64,000 bases of DNA from Ustilago trichophora. Its lineage: Eukaryota; Basidiomycota; Ustilaginomycetes; Ustilaginales; Ustilaginaceae. The stretch lies in assembly GCA_900323505.1 (NCBI GenBank), contig OOIN01000005.1, positions 682,001 through 746,000 on the forward strand, in the 5' to 3' direction. This document shows positions 14,119-23,962 of this stretch, piece by piece (positions within the stretch are counted from its first letter, which is position 1; every line of letters begins with the position of its first letter). The translations under genes and the position numbers were made by a program. Under the pieces are notes generated by a model. It was not told the origin of the DNA, made no database searches, and was given only the letters and a program-made list of their open reading frames with translations.

Positions 14119-15622
14119 TTTTACGAGAGAGAACTATGGATTTGGAAAGGTAGAGATAGAGGTAGTGGTATGTTGTAGAGAAGAGCAAAGAGAAATTGTT
14201 ATGAAGCGAAGTGGTGTCTTGGGAAGATCGCCGTCACAGAGAGTGTGTTGTGTTGGCTAGCTAACTTACTAGGAGAAAGCCGATCGATAAAATCTCAAAG
14301 CAAACAGCGTCACAGCACATGGAGACACGATTTTTTGCAACCGAGTCCGAGTGATTGGGCCTGTTGGAGTGCTTGGGCCATCGAGGTCGTCACCCTGCAG
14401 CTCTCAGGATGCGCGGTCCGGATCCCACTCGATTCGAGTGGATTTTCTTTTTGTCGTGCGAGTTATTGGGGTGGATTATTTTTTTTCTTTAACAGGAAAT
14501 GTTTTTAGAAGAGCGTTTTTTTTTTTTTTGTCGGCTCGTTCAAGAGTGGGCTTTCGGCAGCAGCGCCAAACGGTAACATTGACCCACAAAGTCCAGTTTT
14601 GGATAGCATCTTTTACCTCTGATTCGGATCGAAGTTAGCTTCGTCGAGCTTTGGCCATGAAAGCCGAGGCATGTTGCGAGCAACAACCGCGAGAGATAAA
14701 GCTACAAGATAAATCACCTCGTCGGAGCGGAGCAATTTTGCGATTCAGGGTCCAACTTCGGCATGACAGCAGAGAGATCACTCTAAACATACCTGCCACG
14801 TTCTGTTCGTGCAAAAGCACACAAGCACATTCGGCAAAAATGGCTTAGCCAGATGTGTTGAAGCTGTCGAAGAACTGAGGAGCGCACAGAGTGGAAAAAT
14901 CGCAAGAGGCTTTTTGTCTGAGCGCCTGTTTGCAAGGCCGGCACTTTTGGACGCGGCCAGAAAAACGTTTATGATCGACGGTGTGCATATCGTGCGCGCC
15001 AAGGTAGTCCTTCTTTCGAGACACACTAAAGAAAAAGTCCCTTTGACAGTCCCTCATTCACGGGGGGTGAAATGAACGTGTGTACCACTGCCGACACAAC
15101 CCTGCAAGCTTCAGCCGTGGGGGCATGTTTTTCGACCGTGAGAGAAAGTGTCGCAAAAGATTCAGGGCCGAGAATTTTGGGTGGGGGTGTTGCCATGCCG
15201 GAGATGGGTTTCCGTAGCGATATTGTTCAAGCCTTCTATGAAGTGGTGGTGGGTTGTCCTTGCGATGCCGCCGGCGCAGCGGCTGGACGTGTTGGCTTCG
15301 TGGGCGGAGCCGCTTTCTTTCTGAATATATGAGGGTGACCTGTTCTTGTGTTCACCTTTATCATCCTTCCGTCTCTGATTGCGGCGACTACACCCTGCAA
15401 GTATCTTGGCAATTGAGGCCTGTATCGCTGCACATGGGTAGTGTCAAACAAATTCACACGATGAGCAAAAGTGCACACACGCCAGAATCCCTAGACCCAA
15501 CGAACGCCGTCCAAGGCTGTTGTGCAGGGTTCAAAAGGTAAGTCACACATCAAGAAGACCCCCGCACACACCACTTGGTCTGCTGGCAGCTGACACCCAC
15601 GCATCCCTCTTCGTCATCATAC
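14119..15622. other. Intergenic region upstream of the CalA-type lipase
   Basis: No supported gene. It contains T-runs (14515-14530). One plausible spliced leader lies just upstream of the lipase: donor GTAAGT at about 15539, acceptor CTGGCAG ending at about 15588. Open frames here are short and mostly lack ATG starts. Confidence 0.4.
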
Positions 15623-16975
15623 ATGTCTACTCGTAGCCTCTTCTCCAAGAAACCAACTATCCCTACCCCCTCTCAAGACCCTTTCTACTCTGACCGACCC
15701 GCCAACTTTTCGCACTTGGCCAATGGAGCCATCCTCCGTTCCCGACAGGTCGAAGTTGTCTATTTCCCCGGCTTCGACGATCCACCTCTGCAAGCTTGGC
15801 AGGTAGCCTACAAGACAAAAGCTCAAGATGGTATGACTCCTCAGATCACCGTCCTTACCATTCTCCGTCCTTGGATCGCTCGACCCGACTCCGATGGCAA
15901 GTACCGAATCCTGATCTATGGTTCCAAGTGCGATTCTGCAGGCACAAATTTCCGTACCAGCTACGCTCTTCGCGCAGGAAACGATTACACCCTAGGAGCG
16001 GCTTCGGAGCAAATCTTTATCGCACCATGCTTGGACAGAGGCTGGATTGTAGTCATACCCGACTACGAGGGGGAGACGTGCGCATTTGGGGCTGGATATC
16101 AGTCCGGGTATGGTTTTTTGGACTCGATCCGGGCAGCGTTGAATTTCGATCCAATGGGTATAGCCAAGAGTCAGAGTGGGGAGTTTGCGGTCAAAATCGC
16201 AATGTGGGGCTATTCAGGAGGTGCACTGGCCGTAGGATGGGCTGCGCAACTACAACCTTCATATGCGGCAGAGTTGTCGCAGTATCTGGTGGGAGCAAGT
16301 ATGGGTGGGTTGCCGAGCGATCTTGAGGCCTGCGGAGAGTGGGTGAATAAAGGTCTTGCAGCGGGGCTTTTGGTTGGAGTTATGCAGGGTTTGGCCAACG
16401 CCTATCCGGATCTGCAAGAATGGTTGGATCAGCATGCAAACAAAACGGGTAAATCAGCGTTGCAGATGGCATTGGGCAAAGGTTTTGGTACCATTATGGC
16501 TAGCTGCATATACAAGGACGTGCTCGGAACCTTCTTCGACACGCCTAACCCTTTACAGGAGACACTCCCCGCCTCGATCATGGCAGACAACAAAATGGGC
16601 TCGAAGGAGCACTATCCTACAGTGCCATGCCAAATCTACCAGTCACTACATGACGAAGTGGTACCATACAAGACGACCGACGACCTGGTAGTCGCGTGGA
16701 GCTCGATGGGCGCTTGCATAGATTATACAAAAGATACCATGTCAGATCATGTGGTACTGTGTTTTGCGGGATGTCCTCTGGCGATTAGATGGATGCAGGA
16801 TCGGTTCGATGGAAAGCCGACTCGGGCGGAAAAAGGTAAGCCGAGTATCGAGACGGTCATCACGTCGCTGGACAGAAGTGATGCCAGTGTCACCCTAGGT
16901 AAGCAGAGGCAGAACGATATGCAGAACTTGTTCGAGAATCAGTACAAGAGACCGAATAGGCACTGGTGGACATAG
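15623..16975 (+). CDS. Lipase of the CalA/LIP family (PF03583-type), no visible signal peptide
   Basis: A single exon encodes 450 aa from the first ATG of the frame (MSTRSLFSKK). Homology to Candida antarctica lipase A starts at DPFYSDRPANFSHLANGAILRSR, close to the mature N-terminus of that enzyme. The nucleophile elbow GYSGGALAVGWA puts Ser at about residue 198. The acid is Asp of HDEVVPY (about 344) and the base is His of SDHVV (about 376). Spacing matches the known Ser184/Asp334/His366 triad closely. Secreted members carry a hydrophobic signal; here only about 20 polar residues precede the domain. Either the protein is intracellular, or a short upstream exon is missing from this model. 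Substrates are probably acylglycerols or other acyl esters, by family only. Confidence 0.85.
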   Translation: MSTRSLFSKKPTIPTPSQDPFYSDRPANFSHLANGAILRSRQVEVVYFPGFDDPPLQAWQVAYKTKAQDGMTPQITVLTILRPWIARPDSDGKYRILIYGSKCDSAGTNFRTSYALRAGNDYTLGAASEQIFIAPCLDRGWIVVIPDYEGETCAFGAGYQSGYGFLDSIRAALNFDPMGIAKSQSGEFAVKIAMWGYSGGALAVGWAAQLQPSYAAELSQYLVGASMGGLPSDLEACGEWVNKGLAAGLLVGVMQGLANAYPDLQEWLDQHANKTGKSALQMALGKGFGTIMASCIYKDVLGTFFDTPNPLQETLPASIMADNKMGSKEHYPTVPCQIYQSLHDEVVPYKTTDDLVVAWSSMGACIDYTKDTMSDHVVLCFAGCPLAIRWMQDRFDGKPTRAEKGKPSIETVITSLDRSDASVTLGKQRQNDMQNLFENQYKRPNRHWWT

Positions 16976-16978
16976 GAG

Positions 16979-19900
16979 CCAATAATCGCTTGACATTATC
17001 TTCGTTTCGCTTGCTTCCATGTTGGTGCTGTTCAAGACTTCCTGTCCAGAACTGCATTTTTCAAGGCGTGGTTTGTAGATGTGCTTTTGTTGTTGTCTTG
17101 TGTTTGCAATTCTTTCTCGTCTTCTGCTTCTATCAATGTGGGTCTCTCTGATGACTTTTTTTATGATATATCTGATTGTTCTTCTGTCATGTATGAGGCA
17201 TGAGGAGCTGTATGGTGAGTAGCTGGACAAGAGCAAAGTTGAGCAGCATTCCGCTAGGCATCGATCGAGATTAATCCCCGATGTTTCGACGTTTGTATGG
17301 CTTTCAAGAACCATAACGCAAAGCCATCTTTGCAGCCCTATTAGCCGCCCGCCCATGTGAGAGCCTCGCAAGCACCCGATTCACCAGCACAGCCATTCGC
17401 GCACCATATGGACAAATCCAAAACCGTCTCACAGCGCTAAATTTATTGGCCTCGGCAGAACGGTCATTTTTTACGCCGAGACTGCCGCAGCCAGCCGCAG
17501 CTCCACCGTTGCCCCGACCGACCCACCGCAGCCGGACCCATCAGACAGCCGCCCGGTCTGTGAGCCATCTATGCTTGCAGCCCCTTTCTTCCTTTGGCGG
17601 TTACCAGCGGCAAGCAGGTAAAGAAGGAAAGATACGGGATGCAAGAGCTTGGCACCTTGAACCTGCAACATGACGTCGTTCGATCGGTCGGCGCGGGTTT
17701 GAGCGTTGAATTGGAAAATTGCTGATTCGCTGTTTGTGGAAAAACACGCCGACTCCACTGTACTGTATGCCTTGCCTTGCCTCGTGATTGAGATGCTCGA
17801 AACTTGCCGGACTGATCAAGACATGGAGCAAAGAGCCAAGAAGGGTCGACTTTGAATTTGATGCTTCGATGGATGGTGACGCACGTTTGCTCAAGCGAGT
17901 CCAGTCGGACAGTCAAATAAAGGAAGATGATGATCTAGAGTCACTGTGGAAAGTGTTGGTCCCGATGCCGTTTCCGAGACCATTGTTTGGGCGGCACGAT
18001 AGACTGTTCTGCCAAGGGTCTACCATCATGCTACCATAGGACCATTGTTTTTGCCATTGACAGGCTTAGGACGAGGAGGCGAGCATTGCGGTATTGGAAG
18101 CCCCAACAAGTCGCCGTACGTTGTTGATTAAGTCGCCGAAGCTGTGTGGAAGAAAGGGATGAGGCTGTGGGGCATCGGAGGAGCAGGGGTTAGGGGGGAA
18201 AGACATGCAGGAGCGTGGGGTTGAGACTGTGTGACTGCAGCAGAGTGCAACATCATTTTCTACAGAACAACATCGGTGTGCCAAATGCTGCAATCGTTCG
18301 TCGAGCGCGCCGAATTGGTTCCGATTGTCGAGCATAGCAAAATGCGAAGCGAAAAGCAACCAACAGTTTTGCCCTCGTCCAATAGCGGGAGGGCGGAGAA
18401 AATTGGGGTGCTAACCACCACTGTTCTCGGCAACGGTTAGCGAGCCAGAGCAGCGATGGAAGACGCGCAGCGTTTTTGTTGCTGAAGGACAAATTGCGGA
18501 GCCACTCCGAGCCAGGAACTGATCCCACCACATACCATAGAGGCTCTCTTTCGGTCTTGCTGTGGTTAGTTGCGCCATGCCTTTGATGCATCTGCAAGTC
18601 CTTTGCAAAGCCTCATCTTGGATTCTCGCAGATGAGCCACATTGTGCCTGACAGCTCTTACAGATCAGAATGAGACTGCGAGACATGGAGTGTGCCGATT
18701 TGACTCGTATGCAGTCAACACTTCGCAACGGGGAGCGTGGCATTACCCGAGCTGAAAAAGCGAGTTGAGAAGGGTGGGAAAGAGGTCTCACTGAAAAAGA
18801 AACAAAAGGAAGGCTGCGCGCAATGCAAAAAAAAAGGGTAAAACAAATGCTTCCCCGCACTCTTTGTCTCTCTCGGCGCAGGTGAGACGATCACAGCCGG
18901 CCGGACATGGCATGCTTCTTTCTGTTCTCCGTAATCTCGCCGAACGGCGAATCTATAGACTCTTCATCTTACGGTCAGCATTTCTCACAAGAGTAGTCAC
19001 AGAACAGTGCCAAGTTGTGGAGTATCCCCGCACTGCAACCTAAAAGAGTCGGTTGCTATGACAAGAAAATGGGGCAAGATTGATAAAGAAATTTAAGCTC
19101 AGGGTCTACTAGGACGGGGTGTGTACAAAGACTCTTAGTTAAACGCAAGACACCTTGGCCTCGACTGAGTGGGTGGCCAATGCCTATTCAAGCTTGCCAC
19201 TTGATCTGGCACTTTACAAGGTTGCTTCCACACTAGCGTGCGTGGATTTGGCTAGTGCAGATTCGAAAAGAAAAGGTAAGCGAGTCGCTCGTGTTGGACA
19301 TGACTTGGAGCGTTCCTAGTCGTAAGGGTGCAAAAAGGAGAGCGTGGCAAGCACGGGGTTGGCGGGGAAGTCTTTGTCAATGCCTACAGTACATGTACAT
19401 TGCTCGCCAGTCGATCAGCGCCTCTACCGCACTGCTATTTTCCGGTTCTATGTTGAACTTTGGTAACATCAGCGCATGCTGACATGCTCTGTGCCGGCTG
19501 TGATCAGGCCGTACCAGAAGTAGAAATGAAAGGCAAAGACATGTGTGAAACGTAATGATGTACCCTGACGACGCCCAGCAGACAAGAGCAGCAAGTCAAG
19601 ATGCGGCTTTTGCAGCAACGAAAAGGCAAGCTTATGAGCCGATGATCGCATTTATTATTTTTATTTTTTCATCTTCGCGGATAGCGGAGTAGAAAATTGC
19701 GGAGGAAAGGTAAAGAAGCAGAGATTCGTCAAAAGAAACGATGTCATTTCGCCTTTCAAACTCTCCGATTTCAATCTCCGCAGCAGCGAACACATTCTTT
19801 TTAATTGTATTTATTTATTTATTTTATTTTTTCTCATTCACTGTATTTTTGCGTTTGCGTTTGTGGAATAAAAAGAGGTGGTGTTGCTCCTCTCTCTCCT

Positions 19901-21099
19901 GAGGCTGAGCTAGTGTGGCATGCCACAGCTGCGCTTAGCGTGGATCGGCTGGGGGCGTCAAATGCACACGCGTGAGGCGTCAGGAACTTGGGGGTCACTG
20001 TTGTCGCTACAGTAGCTCACATCCTCATATGCCGTTGCAAAAGTCAAGAGTGCAAGTGCAAAACGGGGAAAAAAGAACAACTTTTTTTTTTTTTTTTTTC
20101 CTGACAGAGAACAGAAAAGGCGAATTGATCGGGCGTCGAATCACTGCAGCCGTTTGGTCACCGACATGCTGGCACACACCCACCGCATCCAGTTTGCACG
20201 CAAAGTGCGGCGTAGGAACAGAGGCTCAACCCCCGCCGTCTTTGGGTTCTTTCTCTGGCCTACACAAAACCTCTCTCTCTCTCCCTCTTTGCTCCTAGCC
20301 ATTTGCCAATCAAAACATTGAAATCCAAATTGGGCTCTTGTTTCGCCCCCAACCCCCCACTTTGACAGAGCTCTAAACAACCACAGTTGCAGTACACCTG
20401 CTCGACAGCCGTCACAGATCGACGCAAGTTTGGACCTCCGCACTTCAAGTCCACCGGTCTTGTGCCCCACTCGACACCCGCCGCCGTCATCCGTCGACGA
20501 TTTCTGCCTCTCGACACCCTCACACCCCCGCTCACGACCTTCTTGCGCGACCTCTGTTCAACCGTCTGTTCCTCTGTGTTTCAGTGCTGTACACGCTGTT
20601 CAACAACTTCTGTTCAGCAACGTCTGCCCGGCGCTTAGCATTTCAAAGTCAGAAAAGAGTGGGTGGGATTGACCGATCCCTTCTTGGCGTGATGAGCACA
20701 GAGAGCACGACTCCGCTCTCGCCGGTGTGTTGATGGTTAACTTATCCCCACTCTCTCTCCCTCTATTGCTCACCTTCGGCTAAAGTTTCCTTGCAGCTCA
20801 GGCGCAGCATCGTTCGACACCGTCCAGTCTTGTTATTTGTCTCTGCATCGTCACCACTCTCTGAGCCTTGACCCTGTTTTCACCGTTTGCACTTCATCTC
20901 GACACAAGCGCGCACCCTGACTCTACTCACGCCCGCCAAAGGCCCCTGGGTTCATGTGCGGAACAGCCAGTACAAGCCTCTCTCGTTGTACCTGTCTCTC
21001 CCACTCCACGCTGCAGTACCACAGCTGCCGTTGCGCTCCCCCTGTTTTCCTCGATCCACTTCGGCTTTGTCCGCTCGAGCTCATATGTGATTGAATCCT
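16979..21099. other. Long gene-poor region between the lipase and the sugar transporter
   Basis: About 4.1 kb without a supported gene. Frames are short, many without ATG, and none shows a recognisable motif. There are poly-T/A tracts (about 20081-20100 and 19800-19835, the latter AT-rich with ATTTATTTATTTA). I looked for tRNA B-boxes and splice pairs and found nothing convincing. The right end is CT-rich promoter sequence for the downstream transporter. Confidence 0.45.
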
Positions 21100-21107
21100 T
21101 ATAAAGG
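21100..21107 (+). promoter_or_regulatory. TATA box (TATAAAGG) of the sugar transporter gene
   Basis: TATAAAGG stands 166 bases before the start codon. It is followed by a strongly pyrimidine-rich stretch without any ATG up to the start codon at 21273, a typical fungal arrangement for a highly expressed gene. The ATG-TGA dipeptide frame at 21085 lies upstream of this box and so is probably not in the mRNA. Confidence 0.55.
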
Positions 21108-21272
21108 CCTTGACTTTTCCCTTACCTCGCCCCCTTTACAACTTCCCACTTTCATATCCACGCGACCCCTCGATCAAGCAACGGCGTTCCCTCTGCTCGC
21201 CCTCTTCAAGTCTCTTCCCTTCCCTCTTTTCTCTTTTCCTTTCTCACCACCACCTTGCCGCTCCTCGCAATC

Positions 21273-22982
21273 ATGGGTTTGATGGGGCTCAAGGAAGGTA
21301 GGCCCGAGACCGATATGGTTCCTACCTTTATCGGTCTTCGTGGTATCAAGCTCAACTGGGCTATCGGCTTTGCCGCTTCAGCTGGTTTCCTTTTGTTCGG
21401 CTATGACCAAGGTGTACTGGGTTCGCTCTACACGCTTCCTTCGTGGAACTCGCAATTCCCTACCATCAACACCAGTGGTCAGAGTCCTACCTCCAACGCC
21501 GCCGTCTTGCAAGGTCTCGTCACCGGTGTGTACGAGCTTGGATGCTTCGTCGGCGCCATTTCCATGCTTTACCTTGGAAACTTGCTCGGTCGTAGGGCCA
21601 ACATCTGGATCGGTTCCATCATCATGGCGATCGGCACTGTTGGCTGCACCGCTTCCTACAGTTTGGCTCAGCTCTTTGTCTTCCGTGTCATCCTCGGCAT
21701 TGGCAACGGTATGCACACTGCCACCATCCCCGTCTGGCAGAGTGAATGCTCGCCACCTCACAAGCGAGGTATGCTCATCATGGTCGAAGGTGCTATGATT
21801 ACCGGCGGTATCGCCATGGCTTACTGGATCGACTTTGGTTGCTTCTTCTTGGACCCTAGCTCGGCTGCTTGGCGACTGCCCATTGCTCTCCAGTTGATCC
21901 TCATCTTCCCCACTTTTGTCACAATCTACCTTCCCGAGTCTCCCCGTTGGCTCATGCTCAAGGGTCGCGAGGAAGACGCTCGACAGGTCCTTGCCGCTCT
22001 CGACAATGTCCCCGCCGATGACCCTCTGGTCGGCAAGAAGCTTCGCGAAATCTCGGCCTCGCTCGTTGCCGCCAAGACCACCAAGATCTCCGACCTCTTC
22101 ACCAACGGTCCCGAGCGCAACTTCCACCGTACTGTCCTCGGATTCATCTCGCAGATGTTCCAGCAGATCTCTGGTATCAACCTCATCACCTACTACATTG
22201 GAAAGACTCTTCAGGAGAATCTCGGCTTCTCGGACATCAACTCGCGTATCCTCGCTGCTGCCAACGGTACCGAATACTTTATCGCATCCTGGGCTGCCGT
22301 CTTCTTCATTGAGAAGATGGGTCGTCGACCTCTCATGCTTGGTGGTGCCGCCGGTCAGTGTATCTGCATGATTGTTCTTGCCGTCATGGATGTCCCTTCC
22401 ATCAAGAACTCGGGCAATGCTCCTCCCATCATCTCGGTCGTCTTCTATTTCCTCTTCAACACGAGTTTCGCCTGGGGCTGGCTCGGTATGACTTGGCTGT
22501 ACCCTGCCGAGATCACGCCTCTCGCGATCCGGGCCCAGGCGAACGGTATCTCGACCTCGGCCAACTGGCTCTTCAACTTCATGGTCGTGATGGTGACGCC
22601 GGTAATGTTTTATACGATCGGCTTTAAAACTTATGTAACTTTTGCGGTTCTGAATTTCGTCATCCTCGTCGTGACGTTCTTCATCTTCCCCGAGACGGCC
22701 GGACGATCGCTCGAAGAGATGTCGACCATCTTTGCCCACTCGAGCAAAATCAACCCTTACGATGTAGTCCGAAAGGAAAAGGTCACCCCCCGCCGATACG
22801 ACAAGCAGGGAAACCTTATCAGCGACGATGTCGACATTGTTGGCGACCACTCCAACGATCTCGAAAAGAACCTCAGTCGCGAAGGCAAGCGCAACGGCGA
22901 CAACACAAACCTTGCCACCGAAGACGCCACCGCCACCCCTACTTCGGAAGGCAGTTCGGGAGAGCACTCTCCTCGTCGTTAA
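21273..22982 (+). CDS. MFS sugar transporter, plasma-membrane type
   Basis: A single exon of 569 aa starting MGLMGLKEGRPETD; the frame is open a little further upstream, but this is its first ATG. Sugar-porter signatures are all present: GFLLFGYDQGVLGSL (helix 1), LGRRANIWIG, RVILGIGNGMHTATIPVWQSE, YLPESPRWLMLKGR, QMFQQISGINLITYY (helix 7), WLGMTWLYPAEITPLAIRAQ and FFIFPETAGRSLEEM. The tail is about 80 residues, hydrophilic and Thr/Ser-rich. This is a proton-coupled sugar (hexose, disaccharide or related polyol) importer by family. I cannot say whether it matches a characterised smut transporter such as Hxt1 or Srt1. Strong codon bias and a TATA promoter with a pyrimidine leader suggest high expression. 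Confidence 0.9.
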   Translation: MGLMGLKEGRPETDMVPTFIGLRGIKLNWAIGFAASAGFLLFGYDQGVLGSLYTLPSWNSQFPTINTSGQSPTSNAAVLQGLVTGVYELGCFVGAISMLYLGNLLGRRANIWIGSIIMAIGTVGCTASYSLAQLFVFRVILGIGNGMHTATIPVWQSECSPPHKRGMLIMVEGAMITGGIAMAYWIDFGCFFLDPSSAAWRLPIALQLILIFPTFVTIYLPESPRWLMLKGREEDARQVLAALDNVPADDPLVGKKLREISASLVAAKTTKISDLFTNGPERNFHRTVLGFISQMFQQISGINLITYYIGKTLQENLGFSDINSRILAAANGTEYFIASWAAVFFIEKMGRRPLMLGGAAGQCICMIVLAVMDVPSIKNSGNAPPIISVVFYFLFNTSFAWGWLGMTWLYPAEITPLAIRAQANGISTSANWLFNFMVVMVTPVMFYTIGFKTYVTFAVLNFVILVVTFFIFPETAGRSLEEMSTIFAHSSKINPYDVVRKEKVTPRRYDKQGNLISDDVDIVGDHSNDLEKNLSREGKRNGDNTNLATEDATATPTSEGSSGEHSPRR

Positions 22983-23645
22983 AGACAAGCCATTTCTTCC
23001 TGTAGTTGTTGTGACATGAAGGATTGTTCTTCGGCATGATCCTTTTTCTACTTGATGCTTCATGTGTATAGTCTTCATGCTCCCTTTTCTTCTCACGATT
23101 TGACGACTCCGTCTTGACAACGTTACTACAACGAACGTCCTATACCAGTATCTCTGTTTTTTTTTTTTTTTTTTGGAAATGCAGGCGCTTCTTGTAGCCA
23201 TTTATCCAGACGACTTTGTTTCCCGCGTGTCGTGGTGCGATTGTGTGCGTGAGATCTGAACGACTTGGTTGATGGATCGGACAGTTGTTGTCTAGTTTTG
23301 TCAAGGTAGAAGGTTTCGAATCAATTGGCGGGCAATTGCAAAAGCGACTTGTAGGCAACAAGCAATGTGATTTATTTTAAGCATACAATCGTTTCGAGAT
23401 TTGGTTCTGATTGCAAGTACTGGACGCGAACAATCATTGCCACTTGACTTGCGTTTGAACAATTTGCTCTTAAGAGTCACACAAGCGTCAAAGAAAGGCC
23501 TGATTGGATCGTGCCAATCGTAGCGGATTACGATCCTGTGTGTGCTTGTTGCACCTGGACCTGCAAAAGATTCCAATGACGGTGTCAAAGACTGCCAACA
23601 CCTTTGCGCAGGCCTCCAATCTATCCCAAAACCTTGCCACGCACT

Positions 23646-23767
23646 GAGTCACATCGCAAAAAAAGGAAGAATCCGTCATGAAGCCACCCTCGGGGAAAGC
23701 CAGCCAATTGGGGGTGGCTTCGAGGGTGGCTTCATGACGGATTCTTCCTTTTTTTGCGATGTGACTC
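23646..23767. repeat. Perfect inverted repeat, 47-bp arms with a 28-bp loop
   Basis: Bases 23646-23692 are the exact reverse complement of 23721-23767, including a 7-A/7-T tract. The loop (23693-23720) can extend the stem by a further AAGCCA/TGGCTT pairing. It lies between two genes whose 3' ends face each other (transporter stop 22982, minus-strand stop 23963), directly before a CA microsatellite. Transcribed from either side it would form a long hairpin. Origin (small foldback element or recent snapback duplication) is unknown. Confidence 0.95.
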
Positions 23768-23771
23768 GAGC

Positions 23772-23773
<2 letters not shown>

Positions 23774-23817
<44 letters not shown>
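23774..23817. repeat. (CA)22 microsatellite
   Basis: Uninterrupted CA dinucleotide run immediately after the 47-bp inverted repeat, in the 3' flank of two convergent genes. Confidence 0.97.
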
Positions 23818-23820
<3 letters not shown>

Positions 23821-23962
23821 ATGACAGGGAAAACAAAAAATCATGGTCCTTCCAGAAGAAAAGGCACAAGCTTCATCTTTTACATCATCATACTCTGACG
23901 TCACCAACTTCTGCCCAACTATTGCACTACATTCTTGAATCGCTACCTCAAAGCTGGACCAA

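Noticed and set aside
21378..23201. 607-residue open frame antisense to the sugar transporter
   Set aside because: Shadow frame created by codon bias of the sense gene; composition (Asp/Glu/Arg/Val repeats) has no domain and no membrane or motif logic.
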